From the NCBI RefSeq assembly GCF_040371545.1, contig NZ_AP029048.1, positions 372,001-436,000 of the forward strand: a DNA stretch of 64,000 bases, in the 5' to 3' direction. Within the stretch, counting starts at the first letter, position 1, and each line of letters begins with the position of its first letter. The notes beneath the pieces were generated by a model, which made no database searches, had not been told where the DNA came from, and saw only the letters and a list, made by a program, of their open reading frames with translations. Positions 38,926 to 47,885 of this stretch are shown one piece after another. The DNA is from Synechococcus sp. M16CYN. Lineage in GTDB: Bacteria > Cyanobacteriota > Cyanobacteriia > PCC-6307 > Cyanobiaceae. Made by a program: the position numbers and the translations under genes.

Positions 38926-41448
38926 TTATCGTGCGTCACAGGTGATTTCCACCTTCAGCGGATCCACATTCCAAATATTCTTGCAATATTCTCTAATAGA
39001 ACGATCGGAAGAAAAGAAACCAGCACGAGCTGTATTCAGTAACGACATCCGCTGCCAGTGCATCTGATCGCTCCAGGCGTGATTGACCGCATCGTGTGCC
39101 CGCACGTAATCAGCAAAATCTGCCATCACGTAGAAGGGATCACTGCCCATAAGATTATCCAGTAGTGGGCGGAAGAGTTCTCCATCGCCGTTACTGAAAT
39201 GTCCCATTTCTATCAGATGAAGTGCTTCCTGCAACTCGGGCATCGCTGTAATGAAATCATGAGGGCGATAGCCATTCTGTTCAAGCGCATTGATCTCTTC
39301 CACAGTTTTACCGAAGAGGAAAAAGTTGTCGGCACCCACCAGTTCGCGAATCTCTACATTGGCGCCATCCAAAGTCCCGATTGTGAGAGCGCCATTCATA
39401 GCAAATTTCATGTTGCCTGTACCGGATGCTTCCTTGCCGGCCGTAGAGATCTGTTCAGATAAATCTGATCCTGGATAAACTTGCTCACCTAATTTTACAT
39501 TGTAATCTGGCAGGAAGACCACACGCAGCCGTCCGTCCGTGTCCGGGTCGGAGTTGACAGTTTCGGCGATACCGTTGATAAAGCGAATGATTAATTTCGC
39601 CATATAGTATCCGGGGGCTGCTTTACCGCCAAAGACGATTGTGCGGGGTGCCATGTCATCAGCTTGCCCGTTCTTAATCCGTAGATACTGATTAATAATT
39701 TGCAACGCGTTGAGATGTTGACGTTTGTACTCGTGGATACGCTTAACTTGCACATCGAAGAGAGTAGAAGGATCCACCAGTACACCCGTGTTGCTATGAA
39801 TGTAATTGGCCAGCTTGCGCTTTACTGAGAGCTTGGTATTACCCCAGTGTTCGAGAAAAGCATGATCGTTCTGCCGTTTTTCCAGCTTGCGCAAGCTCTC
39901 CATATTAGATATCCAATCACGGCCAACATGCTCATCAAGTAACGCCGACAACTCCGGATTGGCGAGAGCCATCCAGCGTCGGGGAGTAACACCGTTGGTG
40001 ACGTTGGTGAACTTTTCTGGCCACAGTGCAGCGAATTGCGGTAGCAGATCAGTCTGTACCAGACCGGAATGGAGAGCAGCCACACCGTTTACATGGTGCG
40101 CGCCAATAGTGGCCAGGTGAGCCATGCGAACAGCCTTGCCGCCTTGCTCATCAATGATGGAAAGCTTGCTTAGGACTTCGTCATTGCCAGGGTAACGCAG
40201 GCGTACTTTTTGAAGAAATCGGCGGTTAATTTCATAAATCAGCTCTAAATGTCGGGGCAACAAACTTCCAAACAGACTCAGATCCCATTTCTCTAAGGCT
40301 TCGGGAAGCAAGGTGTGGTTTGTATAAGCAACTGAGCGGGAAGTGATGCTCCATGCCTGATCCCATTCCAAATGACGGTCGTCAATTAGCAGACGCATCA
40401 GCTCTGCTACAGCGATTGCTGGGTGGGTGTCATTCAGCTGAATGGTCCAGTATTTGGGAAAGTCCTCGATGTCAAGACTGCGATGGTCGAGACCTCGCAA
40501 CATATCTTGGAGAGAACAGCTTACAAAGAAGTGCTGCTGTTTTAATCGGAGACGACGCCCCTCATCTGTACCGTCGTTCGGGTAAAGAACCTTCGAGAGG
40601 GTTTCACTGCCCACCTTTTCTTCAACGGCTCCATAATAATCGCCGATATTGAAGGCGTAGAAGTCAAAGCTTTCGGTGGTATCAGCGCGCCATAAGCGTA
40701 GGCGATCACAAACGTTCACTCGGTAACCAAGCACAGGTACATCATGAGGAACGCCAATTGCATGCTCGGCAGGAATCCAACGAGAGCGGTAGTTACCTTT
40801 GTCGTCGATGTAGCTCTCAGTACGTCCTCCGAAGCCAACAAAGCAAGCTTCATCTTGTTGGGGTAATTCCCAAGGCCAGCCCCCCTTGAGCCACTTATCT
40901 GTGATTTCGACTTGCCAACCCTCACGAATTAACTGATCGAAAATTCCAAATTCGTAGCGAATTCCATATCCTGTTGCGGGGATTTTTAAGCTAGCCAAGG
41001 ATTCCATATAACAAGCTGCAAGTCGCCCTAAGCCACCGTTGCCTAGTCCAGGCTCTTCTTCAACATCAAGAATTTGCTGGAGTGACTCTATACCGAAGTT
41101 GTGAAGGGCTTCCTCTGCTTCCCTCTGAATGCCTAGGTTAAGCAAATTGTTGTTCAGTTGTGGTCCGATTAAGAATTCGGCTGAAAGATATGCCACCGAT
41201 TTTTGCGGTCGAGTCCGCATCGCTTCTGTAGTGGCTAAGTAACGCACCATCAGCCGATCACGCACCGCATAGCTCAGAGCTACATAGAGGTCGTGCCGAC
41301 TTGCAGTGGATGCAAGCTTCCCAAGGGTAAAGAATAAATGTTCTGTCATGCCATCGAACACGCTCTTGGCATCAAGGCCCACTCGTTCAGGATCGTTATG
41401 ACAACCAGGGGTTGGCAAGCGCAAATCGCAGGGTTGAGATGCAGTCAT
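38926..41448 (-). CDS. glgP: Glycogen phosphorylase
   Basis: A 840-residue PLP enzyme releasing glucose-1-phosphate from glycogen during dark metabolism. Signatures: YLSAEFLIGPQLNNNLLNLG, EEEPGLGNGGLGRLAACYM, NDTHPAIAVAELMRLL, KRIHEYKRQHLNALQII, and the PLP-Lys region EASGTGNMKFAMNGALTIGT. The ATG at 41448 (MTASQPCDL) is preferred over one 18 codons upstream. Intact. It diverges from the antiporter gene across about 290 bases. Confidence 0.97.
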   Translation of the reverse strand: MTASQPCDLRLPTPGCHNDPERVGLDAKSVFDGMTEHLFFTLGKLASTASRHDLYVALSYAVRDRLMVRYLATTEAMRTRPQKSVAYLSAEFLIGPQLNNNLLNLGIQREAEEALHNFGIESLQQILDVEEEPGLGNGGLGRLAACYMESLASLKIPATGYGIRYEFGIFDQLIREGWQVEITDKWLKGGWPWELPQQDEACFVGFGGRTESYIDDKGNYRSRWIPAEHAIGVPHDVPVLGYRVNVCDRLRLWRADTTESFDFYAFNIGDYYGAVEEKVGSETLSKVLYPNDGTDEGRRLRLKQQHFFVSCSLQDMLRGLDHRSLDIEDFPKYWTIQLNDTHPAIAVAELMRLLIDDRHLEWDQAWSITSRSVAYTNHTLLPEALEKWDLSLFGSLLPRHLELIYEINRRFLQKVRLRYPGNDEVLSKLSIIDEQGGKAVRMAHLATIGAHHVNGVAALHSGLVQTDLLPQFAALWPEKFTNVTNGVTPRRWMALANPELSALLDEHVGRDWISNMESLRKLEKRQNDHAFLEHWGNTKLSVKRKLANYIHSNTGVLVDPSTLFDVQVKRIHEYKRQHLNALQIINQYLRIKNGQADDMAPRTIVFGGKAAPGYYMAKLIIRFINGIAETVNSDPDTDGRLRVVFLPDYNVKLGEQVYPGSDLSEQISTAGKEASGTGNMKFAMNGALTIGTLDGANVEIRELVGADNFFLFGKTVEEINALEQNGYRPHDFITAMPELQEALHLIEMGHFSNGDGELFRPLLDNLMGSDPFYVMADFADYVRAHDAVNHAWSDQMHWQRMSLLNTARAGFFSSDRSIREYCKNIWNVDPLKVEITCDAR

Positions 41449-41738
41449 GTCGACAAAAATCTGGGAGGATCGCATCTCCCAAGGGCAGCTGAACAAATCC
41501 AATGCTGATTAGCTCTTACCGAATGTGCGGCGCTAATTGTTGATATCCGAAGGATCGAGATCGTCGAAGATGGTTTCTAAGTAGCCGTCTCTGTGTTTGG
41601 AAAGGACATTGCTGGTTAAGGTTTGGAGCGATTTTGCCCATCGTTACACTCAACTTGTTTCCGTTCAAAATGGACCACCTTGTGGATAGTCCATTTGAGG
41701 AATCACCATTAAGGTCAGCGAGAGATTTGCCAGCCACG

Positions 41739-43115
41739 ATGCTGCTCCCTACACTGCTGAGCGAGATTAGCAGTCATGACTTTGAGGCTGCTGAAACACT
41801 AATCGGCATCCTCCGCTTTGTTTTGATCTTCATCGGAGCGCGCGTCCTATCGGAAATTCTGGTGCGCCTCGAACTCCCCACCATCCTCGGTGAACTCCTT
41901 GCCGGCGTGGTTGTCGGTGCGTCGGGGTTACATTTGTTGGTACCTCCGGAGACACAGGTTCAGCTCAGTGGTGCCTTTACAGACGTAATAGCCAAACTGG
42001 CCCATGTCCCTGCTGATGCAGTGCCAAGTTTGTACAACGACAGTTTTGGGGCGCTCCAATCGGTAGCCACCCTTGGCCTTTACTCTCTCCTATTCCTAAC
42101 GGGTCTGGAGAGCGAGTTGGATGAACTGATGGCAGTTGGAAAGCAAGCCTTCTCGGTGGCCGTGGTGGGAGTGGTTCTCCCTTTTGCACTTGGCACCTTT
42201 GGATTGATGACCATTTTTCACGTAGACGCTATCCCAGCGATTTTTGCTGGGGCTTCTATGACAGCTACCAGTATCGGAATTACAGCTAGCGTCTTCGGGG
42301 AGTTGGGCTATTTGCGCACACGCGAGGGGCAAATTGTAATCGGAGCCGCTGTGCTCGACGACATCCTTGGGATCGTTATTTTAGCGGTAGTGGTGTCTTT
42401 GGGCGCTGGCGGTAGCCTCAATATCACTCCGATTATCCAGCTTGTTGTTGCGGCAGTTTTATTTGTCGTCGTCGCCTTAATACTGAGCCGAAGGGCTGCG
42501 CCAGCGTTTGATTGGGTCATTGATCAGCTCAACGCCCCTGGTTCCAAGCTGGTAGGCGCTTACCTACTGATGGGTGCCAGCTGCTTTACAGCTACAGCGA
42601 TTGGGTTAGAGGCCGCCCTTGGTGCATTTGCCGCTGGTTTAATTGCCAGCACCTCTAAGCACCATCGTGAAATTCAGGCGGCTGTGACACCGATCGTGGG
42701 ACTATTCGCAACGGTGTTCTTTGTGTTGGTAGGGGCAGGAATGGATCTGTCCGTAATCAACCCCTCTGTTCCAGCTGCTCGTTCAGCTCTCATAATTGCT
42801 GGATTTCTATTTATCGTGGCGATCGTCGGCAAAGTCGCTGCTGGCTGGGCAGTCTTTGGAAAGCAGCCTACAAACCATCTTGTAGTTGGTTTGGGAATGA
42901 TGCCGCGCGGGGAAGTTGGTTTAATTTTTTTAGGGCTCGGTACCGCTTCTGGGCTGCTCGGTCCAGGATTGGAGGCCGCCGTACTCTTAATGGTAATTGG
43001 TACCACTTTCTTGGCACCAGTACTTCTGCGTTTGGTGCTGAAAGGTAAGCCACCAGAGGACGGCAACCGTGTGCCTGATGAGTTCGTAGCTGATCCCCTG
43101 GCCGGCTCGTCTTGA
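41739..43115 (+). CDS. NapA/CPA2-type Na+/H+ antiporter
   Basis: A 458-residue polytopic membrane protein of the CPA2 family, exchanging Na+ (or K+) for H+. About 12 hydrophobic spans are visible. The ion-binding Asp pair is in AAVLDDILGIVILAVV. Early segments read ELPTILGELLAGVVVGASGL, the classic CPA opening. No C-terminal TrkA-N domain is present. ATG 41739 (MLLPTLLSEISSHDFEAAET) fits homologues; the longer frame does not. It likely supports salt tolerance in a marine setting. Confidence 0.9.
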   Translation: MLLPTLLSEISSHDFEAAETLIGILRFVLIFIGARVLSEILVRLELPTILGELLAGVVVGASGLHLLVPPETQVQLSGAFTDVIAKLAHVPADAVPSLYNDSFGALQSVATLGLYSLLFLTGLESELDELMAVGKQAFSVAVVGVVLPFALGTFGLMTIFHVDAIPAIFAGASMTATSIGITASVFGELGYLRTREGQIVIGAAVLDDILGIVILAVVVSLGAGGSLNITPIIQLVVAAVLFVVVALILSRRAAPAFDWVIDQLNAPGSKLVGAYLLMGASCFTATAIGLEAALGAFAAGLIASTSKHHREIQAAVTPIVGLFATVFFVLVGAGMDLSVINPSVPAARSALIIAGFLFIVAIVGKVAAGWAVFGKQPTNHLVVGLGMMPRGEVGLIFLGLGTASGLLGPGLEAAVLLMVIGTTFLAPVLLRLVLKGKPPEDGNRVPDEFVADPLAGSS

Positions 43116-43148
43116 TCGTTAGTCTGAGTTTGAGATTTTCGAGTCTGA

Positions 43149-43466
43149 TCACTCTGATTGGGAGGTAGCTATCAGTAACAAACTCCAGCCGATGGCAATC
43201 AATCCCAAGCTAGAAGCCCAACCGGGTCCTAAGACCCAGCTCATTGCGAGCCGGGTGATTATTCCAACCGCTGAGGCTAACAGCAGGCTGCTGAGCACCA
43301 ATATGATTTGACGCCATTGTTTTGATAGCGGGCTGTCCGTAAGGCTGGCTTCGAAGGCAACTAGAGGCTTACTCAAAGGTATATAAAAAACCAAAGCCCA
43401 GAGCAAGGCACCCCGCCACATTGATAAATCGGCCAGTGGTCCACCAAAGGCTACGTACTCCTGCAT
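43149..43466 (-). CDS. Small membrane protein
   Basis: A 105-residue ORF with two or three hydrophobic segments (WRGALLWALVFYIPL near 17-31, IILVLSSLLLASAVGIITRL near 54-73, WASSLGLIAIGWSLLLIA near 83-100). No known motif. It lies in a short gap, convergent with the antiporter (33 bases) and divergent from the hydrolase (12 bases), with coding-like codons. Probably a real conserved hypothetical of the clade. Confidence 0.6.
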   Translation of the reverse strand: MQEYVAFGGPLADLSMWRGALLWALVFYIPLSKPLVAFEASLTDSPLSKQWRQIILVLSSLLLASAVGIITRLAMSWVLGPGWASSLGLIAIGWSLLLIATSQSE

Positions 43467-43478
43467 TCGAACTTTGAG

Positions 43479-44390
43479 TTGAGCTGTTTAGCATCGCTGC
43501 TCTTTCTTATTGTTGTGGAGACCAGCCCCTGGAGTTACCTTGGCCATCCTGTACACGCAGTTTGTCAGCAACCTAACCAGCCAATTCCAGCTGATCGCCC
43601 TGCCCTTTTGCTAGTGCATGGTTTTGGTGCATCAACAGATCATTGGCGCTACAACATCCCCGTGTTATCCCACAGTCATGTGGTCCACGCAATCGATTTG
43701 CTTGGATTTGGCCGTAGTGCCAAGCCATCCGACCTCAAATACGGCGGCGATCTATGGCGCGATCAGCTGGTGGCCTACGTCTATGAACGAATTGGTCGGT
43801 TAACGGTGATTGCCGGTAACTCTCTGGGGGGGTTCGCAGCATTAGCGGCCGGCGCAGTCCTTGGAGAAGCCTGCGCCGGCGTGGTTTTGCTCAATGCCGC
43901 TGGTCCTTTTAGTAATGAGCAAAAACCACCGAGGAGATGGGGTGCCATTGCCCGACAAAGCATCGGGAGTGCCTTGATAAAAAGTCCCGTTCTACAGCGA
44001 ATCTTATTTGAGAACCTCCGTCGTCCCAGCACCATCCGTCGTACCCTAAATCAAGTCTACGTTGATAAAACCAACGTGGATGATTGGTTGGTGGAGTCAA
44101 TCCGCCGTCCATCTCTTGATCCTGGCGCCTTTGGTGTTTTTCGTACCGTCTTCGATATTCCCCAGGGTCAGCCCCTAGACGAGTTATTTGCACAGTTGAC
44201 TGCGCCTTTACTTCTTGTCTGGGGTATTCGTGACCCTTGGATCAATGCTCCTGGTCGCCGTTCCACATTTCAACGGTACGCACCGAAGAGCACAACGGAG
44301 GTGGTCTTAGAAGCCGGACACTGCCCCCATGACGAAGTCCCTGATCAAGTAAACGCTGCTTTGCAGAACTGGTTGGCTAAACTCGGCTGA
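43479..44390 (+). CDS. Alpha/beta-fold hydrolase (paralogue)
   Basis: A 303-residue alpha/beta hydrolase. HGFGASTDHWR is near residue 47, the nucleophile Ser is in GNSLGG near 115, Asp is in GIRDPW near 252, and His is in EAGHCPHDE near 281. It is a paralogue of the hydrolase at 2634-3587 (shared DLLGFGRS and GHCPHDE). TTG at 43479 is the first in-frame start; GTG at 43515 (VETSPWSYLGHPVHAV) is equally plausible. Substrate unknown; no catalytic residue is missing. Confidence 0.88.
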   Translation: MSCLASLLFLIVVETSPWSYLGHPVHAVCQQPNQPIPADRPALLLVHGFGASTDHWRYNIPVLSHSHVVHAIDLLGFGRSAKPSDLKYGGDLWRDQLVAYVYERIGRLTVIAGNSLGGFAALAAGAVLGEACAGVVLLNAAGPFSNEQKPPRRWGAIARQSIGSALIKSPVLQRILFENLRRPSTIRRTLNQVYVDKTNVDDWLVESIRRPSLDPGAFGVFRTVFDIPQGQPLDELFAQLTAPLLLVWGIRDPWINAPGRRSTFQRYAPKSTTEVVLEAGHCPHDEVPDQVNAALQNWLAKLG

Positions 44391-45345
44391 ATTAAAGAAT
44401 GAAGTGATCTGCAGCTGAGGACATTCCCCGGCGCCAGGCTAATTAAGTACAAGCTCCCTTTCCCTTGGCGGATGGTGCTGGGTCTTGCTTAACACTCGGC
44501 TTCTAATCGTATGCACATCGAAACCCATGTATCTCAAAAATGATAATAGTGTAAAAGTCACTTCAGAATGAAAAGGGCATCTTCAGCGAATGACACCGCA
44601 ACGCGCGTGAAATTATTTGTTTTATTTTGATCGAGCGATCAAGAGTATCACATCAATTCGGTGGCTAACAACAGCATTCGCAGTAGAGAATTTTCGTGTT
44701 GTTTTTACTCTGTGGTAATCCTCTTTGTAGTATGCACTGGATGGACAGAACAGATCGCATGCCTTAGCAGTACAGCCTCGCGGCAACCTGCCTTAACAGT
44801 TGCGACCGTTTGCACTTAATGTAAAGCGCAGTCGAACTTCTTCTACTAACACGGAGTAAGCACTTGTTACATGTCGGTTGTTAGATTCGTTGGCTTTTAT
44901 TGTAAATAGAAGATACGTCTGGGTAGAAGGCGATAGAAATTATTGCTATAACTAAGTTGGCGGCAACGCAATGAAATCTTGTTCCGTCTCCGGCTGCCTT
45001 CTACTTTAACAGCGATGACTTGTCCAGTGTGCACTTGGGCGACTTGGCAGAGCGTTAGCCATCTATCTAGGGATCATTTGTGAAGGCTAATTTAGGAGAC
45101 AAGCATGACTTAGACTAAGCAGCCTACCAAAGGCATAAACCTTTTCTATCTGTCAAGTCCAGCCCCGTCACCCTGGTCGATTCAACCTTGAGCTTTAGCG
45201 TCAAGACCCAACGGATATCGTCGTCGTCTGGATAGAGACCCCGCAGGAAGTTGGCCCTTAGTTATGAATTGAATTACATCAATCCTTGGTCAGCGGTTAT
45301 AGGTGAACTGATGTTGTGATCTGAGTCTAGGTTTCTATCGTTGCT
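44391..45345. other. Spacer with coding-like fragments
   Basis: About 955 bases between the hydrolase and the glcE stop. On the minus strand 45124-45261 there is a 45-codon frame reading LRANFLRGLYPDDDDIRWVL then TLKLKVESTRVTGLDLTDRK, which looks like real protein but is flanked by stops and has no start. On the plus strand near 44660-44820 a secretion-signal-like stretch (SVVILFVVCTGWTE) is seen. No family is recognised. Likely remnants of lost genes. Confidence 0.4.
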
Positions 45346-46524
45346 TTAAGCCGTAGCTAGCATCTGGTTGACCCCTGGGAGACGGCCCCGACTAAGTTGT
45401 TGCAAGGGATCGAACTGGCGCTTTACGGCTTCGATTATCGGCCGGGCTGGTGAGTCTCTCCAAGTTGGGAAGCATTGGCTTTCAGCTTGAACCAATACCA
45501 TTAGCTGCCCTCCCAAGGAGTCTACTTGGTGTAGTAAAGCTTCGATTTGGAAAGCTGGGGTGGTAGTGTTGCACCAGCCATCGCCACAGCCAGCTCCGGC
45601 AGCAATTTCCCAAGTCCAAGCGTCTAGGGACGCCATGGCGTAACTGGCCAGCAAATGATGCAGTGCCGTTGCTGGTAGGATCAATCGTACTAGTTGGGCG
45701 GGGTCCTGACATGGGACAGCTACTTCTAGCGGCGTGGCGCAAGCCTGCTGTTCTGATTGCAACCCATGCTCCGTCGCTAGGAACTTGAGACGACTGAGTT
45801 GGTCCTTTACTGCTTGCTTCGAGACGCCGCTTAGAATGAGTCGTAAGCCCCAAGCGCCTTTGTTCGAGTTATGCCAGTCGCAGCGTTCTGGCGTGAGCGT
45901 AGAGCGTAGCAGGGCCACGCGGAAACCCTCCAGATCTAGGAGTTCACCTGTCAACCATAAAGCGACATGCATAGGGCGAATCGGTTGTACTCGCAGGGTG
46001 ACCTCAGTAATCAATGCCAGGCTCCCCCAGCTGCCACAGAGTAGCCGCATTAAGTCATATCCGGCCACATTCTTTACGACGCGACCGCCTGATTTAGCGG
46101 CTATTCCATCGCTGCGCAGCAGCCCAATACCGATGATTTGGTCACGTATTCCTAAATGACGTTGCCGCAAACCACCGGAAAGCCCACGAGCTACAAGTCC
46201 GCCAATGCTTCCCGCCGCCGATCTGTCATCAGGTGGATGCCCCCCACGAGGCCAGTCTACCGGGAGCCATTGATGCTGTTGGGCCAGCAGCTCCTGCAAG
46301 TCACACAGGGGAAGACCGGCTTCCACGGTAATTGTGAGATCGTCTACAGCATGATCTATCACTCGATTCAAACTGTGGTAGTTGAGCACTGCATGAGCAG
46401 GATCCAATGTTGGACCCCAATGCAGGCGAGTTCCAAGTCCACTAGGGATCCAGGGGGTGGAGTCTTGATACCACTGGCGCACCAGGGTGATCAGCTCCGC
46501 GCGATTAGCAGGGGTATGACTCAC
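45346..46524 (-). CDS. glcE: Glycolate dehydrogenase FAD-binding subunit GlcE
   Basis: A 392-residue FAD-binding (PCMH-type) subunit that partners GlcD and GlcF to oxidise glycolate from photorespiration to glyoxylate. FAD-site features: ITVEAGLPLCDLQELLAQQH, GGHPPDDRSAAGSIGGLVA, and SGGRVVKNVAGYDLMRLLCG. Start is GTG at 46524. Its start lies 14 bases from the divergent kinase gene, so they must share or overlap promoters. GlcF lies on the same strand at 47853-49148, beyond the kinase. GlcD is not in the window. Confidence 0.88.
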   Translation of the reverse strand: MSHTPANRAELITLVRQWYQDSTPWIPSGLGTRLHWGPTLDPAHAVLNYHSLNRVIDHAVDDLTITVEAGLPLCDLQELLAQQHQWLPVDWPRGGHPPDDRSAAGSIGGLVARGLSGGLRQRHLGIRDQIIGIGLLRSDGIAAKSGGRVVKNVAGYDLMRLLCGSWGSLALITEVTLRVQPIRPMHVALWLTGELLDLEGFRVALLRSTLTPERCDWHNSNKGAWGLRLILSGVSKQAVKDQLSRLKFLATEHGLQSEQQACATPLEVAVPCQDPAQLVRLILPATALHHLLASYAMASLDAWTWEIAAGAGCGDGWCNTTTPAFQIEALLHQVDSLGGQLMVLVQAESQCFPTWRDSPARPIIEAVKRQFDPLQQLSRGRLPGVNQMLATA

Positions 46525-46538
46525 GACACGATGGTGTC

Positions 46539-47885
46539 ATGAAGATTGTCGTTATCGACGATGATCCCACCGGCTCGCAAACAGTGCATGGCTGTCCATT
46601 ATTGTTGCGCTGGGATGTGGAAACCGTGCGTCGTGGACTGCGCCATGCTTCGCCGCTGTTGTTTTTGTTGGCCGATACCCGGGCGCTAAAGCCAAGTGCC
46701 GCTGCGTTGCGAAATCGTGAAATTGCTGCCAACCTTGATGCCGCTCTGGTCGAAGAAGGTCTCAGCCGCTCGGATGTGCAGCTTGTCAGCCGCGGAGATT
46801 CCACCTTGCGCGGTCATGGGACTCTAGAGCCTGCTACCCTAGAGGGTTGTTTTGGCCCTTTTGCAGCTACGTTACACGTGCCTGCGTTCCTTGAGGGAGG
46901 TCGAACTACTGTAGGCGGTGTACATCTGCTTCATGGGGAGCCGGTTCATACCACCCCCTTTGCACAGGATCGTTTATTTGGCTTCACTACTAGCTATTTG
47001 CCGGCCTGGTTAGAACAAAAGAGTGCTGGCGCCATCAAGGCAGCTGATGTAGTTAAGATCAGCTGCAGAGAGTTGAATCAGGCTATCGAAGGTACATTAC
47101 CACAGTTGATCGAACGCCTGGCTTGTCTACAAGGGAATGTTTCAGTGGTTGTAGATATTGTGCATCAGTCGCAGTTAGATGTTTTAGCTGACGCGGTGCT
47201 GGCCTTAAAGGGGGAACGACGTTTTTTGTTTCGCTCAGCGGCTAGTTTGCTAAAGGCATTGGCCGATCTGGGCCCGCAACCATTAGACTCCATCGGTTTG
47301 GCGCAGCTGCGTCGACGTGGTTCTAACGGTGCTTTGCTTCCAGGAATGGTGATGGTTGGTTCCCACGTACCTCTCGCTGATCACCAGCTGAAACGCTTGT
47401 TAGGAGAATCGGAATGTACGGGACTAGAGCTACCTGTCCGTCGCGTTGCGCACGTGTTAGCCAGGGGAATGCCAGGTCCTTTGCTAGCCGATTTAGAAAG
47501 GGTTTGGCAAGATCAACTGAATACCTTAATCCAATCGGGTGGGACACCGGTTGTATTCACTAGTCGTGATGAGTTAACCTTCGCCAGTGCTTCAGTAAGC
47601 CGGCGGTTCAGCTGTACTCTTGCTCGACTGATGGGGCGTCTTGCCAGCGCTGTGGCACCTGATCTCGGTTATTTGATAAGCAAAGGGGGACTTACCACCC
47701 AAACATTGCTGGCCTATGGCTTGGGACTAGAGGCCGTGCAACTAGAAGGTCAATTTTTGCCGGGTTTGTCGCTGGTGCGCCCTTCAGGAGGTGCTGAACG
47801 CACATTGCCAATCCTTACCTTTCCCGGCAATCTTGGTGCCAGCGATACCTTGCTAGAGGCTTGGCAACGAATGCAGGCCGGCTGA
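46539..47885 (+). CDS. Four-carbon acid sugar kinase family protein
   Basis: A 448-residue kinase of the OtnK/DUF1537 type. The N-terminal domain opens IVVIDDDPTGSQTVHGCPLL with the DDDPTGSQT motif, then LADTRAL and VSRGDSTLRGHGTLE (substrate binding), and the C-terminal nucleotide domain has the Gly-rich YLISKGGLTTQTLLA. Known relatives phosphorylate four-carbon sugar acids such as threonate, erythronate or 3-oxo-tetronate. Here it sits on the opposite strand between glcE and glcF; its 3' end overlaps glcF by 33 bases. A role in sugar-acid or photorespiratory metabolism is inferred from context only. Confidence 0.82.
   Translation: MKIVVIDDDPTGSQTVHGCPLLLRWDVETVRRGLRHASPLLFLLADTRALKPSAAALRNREIAANLDAALVEEGLSRSDVQLVSRGDSTLRGHGTLEPATLEGCFGPFAATLHVPAFLEGGRTTVGGVHLLHGEPVHTTPFAQDRLFGFTTSYLPAWLEQKSAGAIKAADVVKISCRELNQAIEGTLPQLIERLACLQGNVSVVVDIVHQSQLDVLADAVLALKGERRFLFRSAASLLKALADLGPQPLDSIGLAQLRRRGSNGALLPGMVMVGSHVPLADHQLKRLLGESECTGLELPVRRVAHVLARGMPGPLLADLERVWQDQLNTLIQSGGTPVVFTSRDELTFASASVSRRFSCTLARLMGRLASAVAPDLGYLISKGGLTTQTLLAYGLGLEAVQLEGQFLPGLSLVRPSGGAERTLPILTFPGNLGASDTLLEAWQRMQAG

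Noticed and set aside
41516-41737. Minus-strand 73-codon ORF between glgP and the antiporter
   Set aside because: Lies in the divergent promoter region and is antisense to the antiporter lead; no motif.
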